Assembly: GCF_963360655.1 (NCBI RefSeq)
Contig: NZ_OY725712.1
Location: forward strand, 558,001-622,000
Length of the DNA: 64,000 nt
Reading direction: 5' to 3'
Origin: Collinsella aerofaciens
GTDB taxonomy: Bacteria > Actinomycetota > Coriobacteriia > Coriobacteriales > Coriobacteriaceae
A program made the translations under genes and the position numbers. The number at the start of each line of letters is the position of its first letter. Within the stretch, counting starts at the first letter, position 1. The notes under the pieces are model-generated. The model was not told the DNA's origin. It made no database searches and was given only the letters and a program-made list of their open reading frames with translations. Of the stretch, positions 43,677 to 51,250 are shown piece after piece.

Positions 43677-43778
43677 ACCTGCCAAAAAGGGACAGGTTTA
43701 TTTCGGCAGGTTTCATCTGGGAAAACGCAAAGTCCCAGTTGTTACCTGCCAAAATAAACCTGTCCCTTTTTGGCAGGT
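43677..43778. repeat. REPIN-like doublet of CTGTCCC elements, copy b
   Basis: Two facing copies: a perfect 27-base inverted repeat (43677-43703 with 43752-43778) containing ACCTGCCAAAAAGGGACAGG. Each unit is itself a mini-hairpin (ACCTGCC/GGCAGGT) and matches the single copy at 59827-59861. A second stem CTGGGA/TCCCAG lies in the spacer. It occupies the gap between the HAD gene and the TPP riboswitch. Confidence 0.88.
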
Positions 43779-43805
43779 GCGCTAGTATAGGGAACAACAG
43801 ATTCG

Positions 43806-43939
43806 ATGCGGGAGTGCCGGCGGTGCAAACCACAAGGCTGAGAGGGCAATGGGCCCAATCCTTTGAACCTGTCAGTTAATGCTGGCGTAGGGAGCATGCC
43901 GCCTTTACAGGGGCGCTGTCTATGCACAGCGCCCCTTTT
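43806..43939 (+). promoter_or_regulatory. TPP riboswitch with terminator, upstream of thiM
   Basis: Conserved THI-element blocks in order: GCGGGAGTGC, GGCTGAGAGGG, TTTGAACCTGTCAG (usual CTTGAACCTGAT) and AATGCTGGCGTAGGGA. A ten-base terminator stem GGGGCGCTGT (43910-43919 with 43926-43935) plus TTTT follows, so control is by termination when thiamine pyrophosphate is bound. Confidence 0.95.
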
Positions 43940-43961
43940 CTATGCCAAGGAGGCATGTGCA

Positions 43962-44801
43962 GTGATTGATTCGGAACAGCTTAAGCAACATATGGTCAAG
44001 GCCGTGGAGGAGATTCGCGCTACCAATCCGATGGCCGGTTCCATCACCAACACGGTGACGATCGACTTTGTCGCCAACGCGCAGCTCGCCGTGGGCGGAT
44101 CGGCCGCCATGGTCTATCTGCCCGACGAGGGCGAGGCACTCGTTGCCGGCGGCGGCGCCATCTATCTCAACATGGGCACGCTCTTCCCCATTTACGAGCA
44201 AACGATTCCCCGCGCGGCCAAGGCGGCACACGACGCCGGTAAGCCCTGGGTGCTCGATCCGGTGGGCCTGGGTATCGGTAGCCTGCGCACCCAGCTGGTC
44301 AACGAGCTCAAGCAGTACAAGCCCGCCATCGTGCGCGGCAACGCCTCCGAGATTATCGCGCTCGCCGGCCTGTGGGGTCTTGAGGGCGAGGCGGCCGATC
44401 TGAGCCGCGTGCGCGGTGTCGATACCACCGACACGGTCGACGCCGCCCGTGGTGCCGCCGTGGCGCTCGCTCGCCACACCGGTGGCGCCGTTGTGGTCTC
44501 GGGCGAAGTCGACCTGATCACCGACGGCACGACGGTGGCCAAGTCTCACGGCGGCAGCCCGCTCATGTCCAAGATCACCGGCTGCGGCTGCTCGCAGGGC
44601 GGCGTGCTGGCCGTGTACGCCTGCGCCGCCGACCCGTTTACGGCAGCCGTCTGCGGCACCGCCGTCTACAACGTGGCCGGCACGCGTGCCGCCGCTGTCG
44701 CCGACGCCCCGGCAAGCTTTAAGGTCGCCTTTATCGACGAGCTCTACCGCGCAACCGCCCAAGACATCGCCGATAACCGACTCGAGCTCGAGGAGGCATA
44801 G
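43962..44801 (+). CDS. thiM: Hydroxyethylthiazole kinase
   Basis: 279 residues from a GTG at 43962 with AAGGAGG at 43947-43953; in-frame sequence further upstream is the riboswitch. Family features: NPMAGSITNTVTIDFVAN, ALVAGGGAIYLNMGTL, VLDPVG, and the ribokinase-like catalytic loop KITGCGCSQGG. It phosphorylates 4-methyl-5-(2-hydroxyethyl)thiazole for thiamine salvage. It is the first gene of the operon thiM, thiamine-binding protein, thiE under TPP control. Confidence 0.95.
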   Translation: MIDSEQLKQHMVKAVEEIRATNPMAGSITNTVTIDFVANAQLAVGGSAAMVYLPDEGEALVAGGGAIYLNMGTLFPIYEQTIPRAAKAAHDAGKPWVLDPVGLGIGSLRTQLVNELKQYKPAIVRGNASEIIALAGLWGLEGEAADLSRVRGVDTTDTVDAARGAAVALARHTGGAVVVSGEVDLITDGTTVAKSHGGSPLMSKITGCGCSQGGVLAVYACAADPFTAAVCGTAVYNVAGTRAAAVADAPASFKVAFIDELYRATAQDIADNRLELEEA

Positions 44802-44804
44802 GCC

Positions 44805-45146
44805 ATGTCCGAGCCCGCAACCAATGCCGGCATGAACACGCTCGTCGCCGTGGCCATCGCCCCGTGCGGCACCGGCGATGAGCTATCCGCCGAGGTCGCC
44901 GAGGTCGTGCGTGTCATTCGCGAGAGCGGCCTGCCCAACCGCACCACCTCCATGTTCACCGAGATCGAGGGCGACTGGGACGAGGTCATGCAGGTCGTGC
45001 GCGACGCAACCTTTGTGTTGGCGAGCAAGGGCATCCGCACCGAAGTCGTGCTCAAAGCCGATATTCGACCCGGATTTACCGACACCATGACCGGCAAGCT
45101 CGAACGCATGGAAGCGCAGATCAAAAAGCAGGAGGAAGCACGATGA
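44805..45146 (+). CDS. Thiamine-binding protein (MTH1187/UPF0045 family)
   Basis: 113 residues, starting three bases after thiM and overlapping thiE by four (ATGA). The family pattern is visible: VAVAIAPCGTGDELSAEVAEVV, then SGLPNRTTSMFTEIEGDWDEVM and KADIRPGF. These small ferredoxin-like proteins bind thiamine or its precursors in the cytoplasm. The operon position supports a role in handling thiamine or the HMP/thiazole moieties; the precise role is inferred. Confidence 0.85.
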   Translation: MSEPATNAGMNTLVAVAIAPCGTGDELSAEVAEVVRVIRESGLPNRTTSMFTEIEGDWDEVMQVVRDATFVLASKGIRTEVVLKADIRPGFTDTMTGKLERMEAQIKKQEEAR

Positions 45147-45838
45147 GCATCCGCGACAACCTTGATATCTCGGCCTATCTGGTACTCGGCCCCGAAAACA
45201 CGCTCGGGCGTCCCGTGGGCGATGTGGTGGCCCAGGCGCTCGACGCCGGCTTTACCTGCATCCAGGTGCGCTCCAAGGTGGCAAGCGCCCGCGAGATCAT
45301 TGCGCTGACGGGCGACGCCGCGCAGGCAATCGCACAGGCCGGCAAAACCGGTCAGGTTGCCCTGCTGATCGACGACCGCCTGGACTGCGTACTCGCCGCG
45401 CGCGAGCAGGGTATTGCTGTCGACGGCGTGCACGTGGGCCAGAGCGACATTCCCGTCGAGGTCTGTCGCAAGCTGCTGGGGCCCAACGCCATCGTGGGCC
45501 TTTCCGCCCGTTGCGAGGAGATGCTCGAGTACGTCAAGACCGCCGACATGAGCCTAGTCGACTACCTGGGCATCGGCCCACTCCACGAGACCGAGACCAA
45601 GCGCGACTGCGGACGCGCGGCCGACGGCTCTATCATCACCAAGAGCTTTGAGGACCTGGCCGCCCTCCACGCGGCAAGCCCCGTGCCCATCGTGGTGGGC
45701 GGCGGCGTCAAGACGGCCGACCTGCCACAGCTCAAGGCCACCGGCGTCGACGGCTTCTTTGTGGTGAGTGCCGTCTGCAGCGCCGATGACCCCTACGCCG
45801 CGGCCAAGGAGCTCGTCGACACCTGGCAGCAGGCGTAA
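45143..45838 (+). CDS. thiE: Thiamine-phosphate synthase
   Basis: 231 residues. TIM-barrel enzyme joining HMP pyrophosphate and thiazole phosphate to thiamine phosphate. Motifs: IQVRSK near residue 33, LLIDDRLDCVLA, DGVHVGQSDIP, VGLSARCEEML, DYLGIGPLHETETKRD and VVGGGVKTADL. It starts inside the previous gene (ATGA overlap), showing translational coupling. With thiM it forms a thiazole salvage route; HMP supply (thiD) is not in this window. Confidence 0.95.
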   Translation: MSIRDNLDISAYLVLGPENTLGRPVGDVVAQALDAGFTCIQVRSKVASAREIIALTGDAAQAIAQAGKTGQVALLIDDRLDCVLAAREQGIAVDGVHVGQSDIPVEVCRKLLGPNAIVGLSARCEEMLEYVKTADMSLVDYLGIGPLHETETKRDCGRAADGSIITKSFEDLAALHAASPVPIVVGGGVKTADLPQLKATGVDGFFVVSAVCSADDPYAAAKELVDTWQQA

Positions 45839-45882
45839 GTCTAGGCCGAGCAGCTGATTCGCAGCCTCATATCTTCAGCAAT

Positions 45883-45928
45883 GGAAAGCGCATCCCAGTT
45901 TGAGCCTCCATTCCGGGATGCGCTTTCC
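45883..45928. repeat. Hairpin with CCCAGTTTGAG core
   Basis: Fourteen-base perfect arms GGAAAGCGCATCCC (45883-45896 with 45915-45928) and a loop beginning AGTTTGAGCCT. The loop side resembles that of the hairpin at 15648-15713 although the stems differ. It lies between the convergent thiE and patatin genes. Confidence 0.8.
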
Positions 45929-45939
45929 GCATGCGACCC

Positions 45940-46809
45940 TTACCCCGCCAGATACGCTTTCAACGCCGGCAAAGTCGCCTCCGCATCTCGACGACCGATC
46001 TGATAGATGCGCTCGAGCTCATCCGGTTCGCGGCACAGCGACGGCACCTTCACCGATTCGCTCGGCCGCACCATAAAGACCTCGCCGGCAGCCTCGCGAC
46101 GCGCCAGGTCATCGAGCGTGGCATTGTAGACCTCATGCCGATGCTCAAGCGCCGCGACAAACTCCGGGTAGTGACGGAACACGCGCCGCAGCATGGGCAT
46201 AACGCTGTTGGGCTGCTTTACAAAGCCCGCCGGTTGCGTCAGCACCACCACGTTGCGGTCGTAGCCCTGCGCAAACAGCCATGCACTGGGAATAGAATCA
46301 GCCACGCCACCATCCAGATATTTGTGTCCCTCAATGACAACAGGACGCGTCGCCACGGGAATAGCCGACGACGCCCGGATCCACTCGATATCGCGCTCAT
46401 CGCCATAGGGCAGGTCGTGGTAGACAGCCTTGCCCGTCTCGATATCGGTACACACGCACGTAAACCGCATGGGACAGGCGCGATATGTCTCCAGGTCGAT
46501 GGGATCGCGCTCGATAGGCACCTCGTGATAGGCAAAATCGGCATTGAACATATCGCCGGTCCGCAGCCAGCTTGCTACACCCGCATAGCGCTTATCGGCA
46601 CAATAGGCCTTGTTATAGCGAATGGCGCGGCCGATCTGGCGCGATTTAAAGTTGTAGCCAAACGCCGCACCCGCCGAGACACCCACCATATGGTCGCAGG
46701 TCAAACCGTGCTCCATCCAAACGTCGAGCACGCCCGCCGTATACATACCGCGGTAGCCGCCTCCCTCGAGCGCAAGCCCCACCGTGTGTGATGTCTCCGG
46801 CTGTGTCAT
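45940..46809 (-). CDS. Patatin-like phospholipase
   Basis: 289 residues. Oxyanion loop GGGYRG (residues about 16-21), serine in GVSAG, and the catalytic aspartate in LDGGVADSIP: the Ser-Asp dyad of patatins, in the YjjU/RssA-like bacterial group. These soluble or membrane-associated lipases hydrolyse acyl esters of phospholipids; the natural substrate is unknown. GGAGATGG precedes the ATG. Single gene facing thiE. Confidence 0.88.
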   Translation of the reverse strand: MTQPETSHTVGLALEGGGYRGMYTAGVLDVWMEHGLTCDHMVGVSAGAAFGYNFKSRQIGRAIRYNKAYCADKRYAGVASWLRTGDMFNADFAYHEVPIERDPIDLETYRACPMRFTCVCTDIETGKAVYHDLPYGDERDIEWIRASSAIPVATRPVVIEGHKYLDGGVADSIPSAWLFAQGYDRNVVVLTQPAGFVKQPNSVMPMLRRVFRHYPEFVAALEHRHEVYNATLDDLARREAAGEVFMVRPSESVKVPSLCREPDELERIYQIGRRDAEATLPALKAYLAG

Positions 46810-47064
46810 GCAACCATCTCCGTTCCCATGCTTTTGAACTCAACAAGTATATCTGTCAACGTATGCCGTCAAAAACGTGTTTATAAGCATTTATCGAACG
46901 TTTCCCAATGCATTCCCCATGCCGTACCGCAATGCCCCTAGATGGCCTTAGGCATGAACGCCCTTAAGAACGTTGCGGGATAAACATCGCCCGCACCATG
47001 CCGACGTCATCGCACGCAACGTGAGATAATTCTCAGCAGAAGTCACCAAAAGCAGAGGGAGTTT

Positions 47065-47691
47065 ATGATGAAGGTTCTTTTGGTCAATGGCAGCCCCAAG
47101 GCAAACGGCAACACCGCCCGCGCACTCGCCGAGATCGCCGAGCAACTCAATGCGGAAGGCATTGATACCGAGGTGTTTCAGCTGGGCGCCAAGCCCATTC
47201 GCGACTGCATCGGCTGCGGTCAGTGCGGCAAGCTTGGCGGTCGCTGCACCTTTGACGATGACGTGGTGAACGAGCTCATCGCTGCCGCCGAGCAGGCAGA
47301 CGGCTTTGTCTTTGGCTCGCCCGTCTACTATGCGCATCCCAGCGGACGCATCCTCTCGGCTCTCGACCGCGCATTCTATGCCGGCGGGCATGCCTTTGAG
47401 CACAAACCCGGCGCCGCGGTCGCCGTCGCCCGTCGCGGCGGCACGTCGACCACCTTCGATGTGCTCAACAAGTACTTCACCATTAAGCAGATGCCCGTAG
47501 TTGCTTCCACCTACTGGAACAACGTGTTTGGCCGCGTGCCCGGCGACGCCGATGGGGATGCCGAGGGCCTTGCCACCATGCGAAACATCGGTAAGAACAT
47601 GGCTTGGCTTCTACGTTGCATCGAGGCCGGACAGGCCGCCGGTATCAACGCACCCGAGGCAGATCGAGCAACGACCAACTTCATCAGGTAG
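47065..47691 (+). CDS. Flavodoxin-fold NAD(P)H/FMN oxidoreductase
   Basis: 208 residues. The N-terminal FMN-binding loop GSPKANGNTARA, a cysteine cluster CIGCGQCGK (residues about 49-57) that may be redox-active, and FGSPVYYAHPSGRILSALDR identify the NADPH-dependent FMN reductase/iron-sulfur flavoprotein group. GAGGGAG lies upstream of a double ATG (47065 or 47068). The ArsC-like gene follows 16 bases downstream, probably in the same transcript. Substrate unknown. The 255 bases upstream show no other gene. Confidence 0.85.
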   Translation: MMKVLLVNGSPKANGNTARALAEIAEQLNAEGIDTEVFQLGAKPIRDCIGCGQCGKLGGRCTFDDDVVNELIAAAEQADGFVFGSPVYYAHPSGRILSALDRAFYAGGHAFEHKPGAAVAVARRGGTSTTFDVLNKYFTIKQMPVVASTYWNNVFGRVPGDADGDAEGLATMRNIGKNMAWLLRCIEAGQAAGINAPEADRATTNFIR

Positions 47692-47707
47692 AACGGCGGA
47701 ACATACT

Positions 47708-48049
47708 ATGAACGTGCAAATCTTCGGCACCAAGAAGTCCTTCGATACCAAGAAGGCACAGCGTTATTTTAAAGAGCGCCGCATTAAGGTGCAGTTTATC
47801 GACCTTAAGGAAAAGGAGATGAGCAAGGGCGAGCTCACGAGCGTGATGCAGGCGGTCGGCGGTATCGACAAGCTGCTCAACCCCAAAGCCAAGGACGAGG
47901 AGACGCTCGCGCTCATTCAGCATCTCACCCCCAGTCAGCGCTTCGACAAGCTGCTCGAGAACCAGCAGGTTCTAGCCGAGCCCATCGTGCGCAACGGCAA
48001 AAAGGCCACCGTCGGTTATTGCCCCGATGTATGGGGAGCCTGGGAGTAG
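47708..48049 (+). CDS. ArsC/Spx-family protein lacking the catalytic cysteine
   Basis: 113 residues, the usual ArsC/Spx length. It has the family topology: IFGTKKSFDTKKAQRYF, VQFIDLKEKEMSKGEL, a NP-K segment and late RNGKKATVGY. The nucleophilic Cys that normally follows the first strand (as in GxxNCDT) is Ser11, so arsenate-reductase chemistry by the normal route is not possible. It may be a structural or RNA-polymerase-binding relative like Spx. The binding site for translation is weak; coupling to the flavodoxin gene is likely. Confidence 0.78.
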   Translation: MNVQIFGTKKSFDTKKAQRYFKERRIKVQFIDLKEKEMSKGELTSVMQAVGGIDKLLNPKAKDEETLALIQHLTPSQRFDKLLENQQVLAEPIVRNGKKATVGYCPDVWGAWE

Positions 48050-48135
48050 CTTGTGTTATTTGCCGGCGCGTGGGTATAAGAGCAGGCGTTTGGCATAAGA
48101 TTCAACTGTAAGCCATGTCTAACAAAGGAGGGCAC

Positions 48136-49266
48136 ATGCCCAACAAACCCGTGAAGATCATCATGCTTACCGGATACCTCGGTGCCGGCAAGACCACGCT
48201 GCTCAACCACATCCTCGCTAACGACGGCGGCATCCGCGCCGCCGTGATCGTCAACGATATCGGCGAGATCAACGTCGACGCCAGCCTTATCGCCGACGGC
48301 GGCCTTTCCGAGACCGATGACCTCATCCCGCTCACCAACGGCTGCATCTGCTGCACGCTTTCGGACGACCTGGCCAACCAGCTGCAGGGCATCGCCGATT
48401 CGGGCAACTTCGATTACATCATCATCGAGGCCTCGGGCATTTGCGAGCCCATCCCCATCGCCTACACCATCTCGAGCTTCTGCGACGAGGCCAAGGTGGG
48501 AGGCGAGCCCAAGCTCGCGCTCGACAACATCGTGGCCGTGGTCGACTGCGCCCGCATGTACGACGAGTTCAACGGCGGTCGCGACCTGCTGGCAGAGGAT
48601 ATCGACGAGGACGACATCGAGAGTCTGCTCATCCAGCAGATCGAGTTCTGCTCCACGCTGATCCTCAACAAGACCGATACCGTGAGCCCTGAGCAGATCG
48701 CCGAGCTTAAGGCCATCGTGCGCAGCCTGCAGAAAGACGCCGTGATCGTCGAGGCCCAAAACGGCGAGGTCCCCATGGAGGAGCTGCTCGACACCGACCG
48801 CTTCGACTTTATGCGCGCCTACAACTCCGCCGCCTGGATCGAGGCCATGGAGCATCCCGAGGAGCACGACGACCCCGAGGTGCTCGAGTACGACATCGAG
48901 ACCTTTGTGTACTCGCGCCGCAAGCCGGTTGACCTGCAAAAGTTCACCGATTTTGTTGAGCAGGAGTGGCCCGACGAGGTCATTCGCGTCAAGGGCCCGC
49001 TGTGGCAGACCGGCGATCCGGACATGTGCTACATGTTTGAGCAGGCCGGCCACCAGATGCGCCTGATGGAGAACGGCCTGTTTGTCGACTCGGCGCCCGA
49101 GGGCGAGAAGCAGAAGATCATCGACGAGAACCCCGAGATCATGCAGATTTGGGACGACGAGACGGGCGACCGCATGACGAGCCTGTGCATCATCGGCCGT
49201 CACATGGACAAGGATGCGCTCATCGCCTCCCTCGATGCCTGCCTGACCGACTGGCACCGCGCCTAG
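48136..49266 (+). CDS. CobW/P47K-family GTPase metallochaperone
   Basis: 376 residues from the ATG at 48136 (AAAGGAGG upstream). G1 loop GYLGAGKT (13-20), the zinc-binding CICC motif (70-73), EASGICEP, and NKTD for guanine binding, followed by the CobW C-terminal domain (from about residue 255). Family members use GTP to deliver zinc or other metals to client enzymes. Which metal is not evident; no zinc-uptake box was recognised upstream. Single gene, followed by a hairpin with a T-run. Confidence 0.88.
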   Translation: MPNKPVKIIMLTGYLGAGKTTLLNHILANDGGIRAAVIVNDIGEINVDASLIADGGLSETDDLIPLTNGCICCTLSDDLANQLQGIADSGNFDYIIIEASGICEPIPIAYTISSFCDEAKVGGEPKLALDNIVAVVDCARMYDEFNGGRDLLAEDIDEDDIESLLIQQIEFCSTLILNKTDTVSPEQIAELKAIVRSLQKDAVIVEAQNGEVPMEELLDTDRFDFMRAYNSAAWIEAMEHPEEHDDPEVLEYDIETFVYSRRKPVDLQKFTDFVEQEWPDEVIRVKGPLWQTGDPDMCYMFEQAGHQMRLMENGLFVDSAPEGEKQKIIDENPEIMQIWDDETGDRMTSLCIIGRHMDKDALIASLDACLTDWHRA

Positions 49267-49304
49267 GTTTATCCAAGCGGACATTTTTCCGCTACGTAAC
49301 CGCC

Positions 49305-49347
49305 AAACCACCACGAAGGTGCCTGTCCCCTTCGTGGTGGTTTTTCG
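49305..49347 (+). terminator. CTGTCC-core hairpin, copy c, acting as terminator
   Basis: Fifteen-base perfect arms (49305-49319 with 49329-49343), loop TGCCTGTCC identical to that of copy a at 5838, then TTTTT. It lies between the CobW-type gene and trmL, so it probably terminates the former. Confidence 0.85.
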
Positions 49348-49366
49348 TTCTGAGCCAAGGAGATTC

Positions 49367-49966
49367 ATGTTCAACATTGTGCTGTATGCGCCCGAGATTC
49401 CGGCCAATACGGGCAATATCGGCCGCACCTGCGTGGTTACCGGCGCCCGCCTGCATCTGGTGGAGCCGCTGGGCTTCTCGCTCGACGACAAAACGGCACG
49501 TCGCGCCGGCCTGGGCTACTGGCAAAACTTGGACGTGACCACCTATGCCAGCTGGGAGGATTTCCTTGCGCGCAATGGCCTCTCCCCTGCCGACGAACGC
49601 CTGCATCTGCTGACCAAAAAGGCACGCCGCACCTATGCGCAGAGCACCTACCGCGACGGCGACTACTTGGTCTTTGGCAGCGAGAGCTCGGGCATTCCCG
49701 AGCCGCTGCTCGCCGCGGCGCCCGAGCGCTGCGAGCGCATCCCTATGCTGCGCGATTGCGACTCGCTCGATAACGCCGAGGCCTGGGAAGCCCACGAGGA
49801 ATCGCTCGGGCATACCGAGGACGGCCACGAAGCCATCCTTCGGCAGGACATCTGCGGCAACTTCGTCAATCCGGACGACTACCGCATCAGCGCACTCAAC
49901 CTCTCCAACAGCGCCGCCATCGTCCTCTACGAAGCCCTGCGCCAAACAGGCTTTCCGGGAATGTGA
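49367..49966 (+). CDS. trmL: tRNA (cytidine(34)-2'-O)-methyltransferase-like SPOUT enzyme
   Basis: 199 residues from the ATG at 49367 (AAGGAG upstream). It opens MFNIVLYAPEIPANTGNIGR, the hallmark of TrmL, then LVEPLGFSLDDK, FGSESSGIPE and the knot region NLSNSAAIVLYEALRQTGF. It methylates the wobble ribose of tRNA-Leu. About 40 residues longer than E. coli TrmL because of an insert around LGHTEDGHEAI. Its TGA stop lies inside hairpin copy d. Confidence 0.9.
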   Translation: MFNIVLYAPEIPANTGNIGRTCVVTGARLHLVEPLGFSLDDKTARRAGLGYWQNLDVTTYASWEDFLARNGLSPADERLHLLTKKARRTYAQSTYRDGDYLVFGSESSGIPEPLLAAAPERCERIPMLRDCDSLDNAEAWEAHEESLGHTEDGHEAILRQDICGNFVNPDDYRISALNLSNSAAIVLYEALRQTGFPGM

Positions 49967-49992
49967 CAAAGGAACTGTCCCTTTGTCACATT
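49960..49992. repeat. CTGTCC-core hairpin, copy d
   Basis: Thirteen-base perfect arms AATGTGACAAAGG (49960-49972 with 49980-49992), loop AACTGTC. The trmL stop codon is in the left arm. The central 31 bases are identical to copy f at 54943-54975. Confidence 0.88.
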
Positions 49993-50061
49993 CAAGCGCC
50001 GCGCCGATGGCGCACACGCCTAATTGATGCTCTAGATAAAGAGCCTCACTTTTAATCAGAA

Positions 50062-50085
50062 TTAACTAAAGTAAAATGAAGTTAA
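50062..50085. promoter_or_regulatory. Candidate promoter/operator of the first AAA ATPase gene
   Basis: TTAACT (50062-50067) and AGTTAA (50080-50085) form an inverted repeat around a TAAAAT box at 50072-50077, in a short AT-rich stretch just before the gene. Confidence 0.4.
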
Positions 50086-50109
50086 ACGGCGGTGTGAAAG
50101 GAGAGCCTT

Positions 50110-51210
50110 GTGGAATATCTCGAGAACCCGTTTACCCCCAGTTTTGGTGAGGTTCCCGCCCATCTCGCTGGCAGACAACAGATTATTCGGGATTTGGACC
50201 GTGCCTTCTTGAGCCAGCGCAGGCGCCCAGAATTGACCTCGATCTTCTCAGGCGCGCGTGGAACCGGTAAAACCGCTCTCATGTCGTCGCTCGCGACAAG
50301 GGCGGAATCCCACGGCTGGATAGCCGTAAAGACGACCGCGCTCCCGGGAATGCTTGAGGAACTCGAGTTCGGGGCGAAACGCGCCGCAGCCCATCTCATC
50401 GACCCGTCCAACCACTTCGAAGTCACCGGCCTCGGAATTGCACCGCTCGGCAGCATCGAGGTCAATCGTGTCCACGATGCCTCAACCTGGCGTTATCGCA
50501 TGAGCGACATCATCGACCAGCTCAACGAGGCGGGCACCGGTCTGCTCGTCACGGTTGACGAGGTGGACCCGACACTCGACGAGATGATTCAGCTCGCAGC
50601 GACGTATCAGCACTTTGTGACCGATGGGAAACGCGTCGCCCTGCTCATGGCGGGACTTCCCAACAACGTCTCGACGTTGCTGAACCACAAGACGGTCTCG
50701 TTCCTTCGCCGCGCCCAACAATATCATCTGGGTCGCATTGCCGACTATGACGTACGCGAGGCCTTGATTCGCACGATCCAGGAAAACGATCGCTTGGCAG
50801 ATGCTGAGGGAATCGATAGAGCCGTTCGCTCGATCTCTGGTTTTCCCTTCCTATTGCAACTCGTAGGCTACCGTGCCTGGGATCTCACAAGCGATTCGAA
50901 GGAGATCTCGTCACGCGACTTTGACCTGGGAATCAAAATCGCGCGCGACGAGATGGACAACCGAATCCTCGCGGCAACCTATCGGGAACTCACTGCAGAG
51001 GACAAGCGATTCCTCATCGCCATGCTCGATGACGAGGAAGAGTCCACCACCGCTGACCTTGTCGAGCGCCTTAGGCGTTCGCCGCAGCAGGTCTCCCGCT
51101 ACCGACGCCGCATGATAGACGCCGGCATCATCGGGGAGCGAGGACGAGGGCTCGTCGCATTTGAATTGCCATTCTTCCGCGACTATCTCTCCGCTCAGTG
51201 CGTGAAATAG
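50110..51210 (+). CDS. AAA/archaeal-type ATPase with C-terminal winged helix (paralog 1)
   Basis: 366 residues from a GTG at 50110 (AAGGAG upstream). Walker A GARGTGKT (48-55), Walker B TVDEVD ending at 154, a sensor region SFLRRAQQYHLG, a lid containing GFPFLLQLVGYRAW, and a C-terminal winged-helix-like part (RLRRSPQQVSRYRRRMIDAG). This ORC/Cdc6-like or STAND-type layout is found in bacterial ATPases of unknown function. It is clearly related to the gene at 53757-54875. It lies between hairpins d and e. Confidence 0.78.
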   Translation: MEYLENPFTPSFGEVPAHLAGRQQIIRDLDRAFLSQRRRPELTSIFSGARGTGKTALMSSLATRAESHGWIAVKTTALPGMLEELEFGAKRAAAHLIDPSNHFEVTGLGIAPLGSIEVNRVHDASTWRYRMSDIIDQLNEAGTGLLVTVDEVDPTLDEMIQLAATYQHFVTDGKRVALLMAGLPNNVSTLLNHKTVSFLRRAQQYHLGRIADYDVREALIRTIQENDRLADAEGIDRAVRSISGFPFLLQLVGYRAWDLTSDSKEISSRDFDLGIKIARDEMDNRILAATYRELTAEDKRFLIAMLDDEEESTTADLVERLRRSPQQVSRYRRRMIDAGIIGERGRGLVAFELPFFRDYLSAQCVK

Positions 51211-51214
51211 GCAT

Positions 51215-51249
51215 CAATGAGGCAAAGGGACTGTCCCTTTGCCTCATTG
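51215..51249. repeat. CTGTCC-core hairpin, copy e
   Basis: Sixteen-base perfect arms CAATGAGGCAAAGGGA (51215-51230 with 51234-51249) around CTG. It sits exactly between the stop codons of two convergent genes (51210 and 51251) and probably terminates both. Confidence 0.88.
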
Positions 51250-51250
51250 T

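Noticed and set aside
48016-49491. 491-codon open frame antisense to the CobW-type gene
   Set aside because: It runs across the intergenic gap and a terminator hairpin and shadows conserved GTPase motifs.
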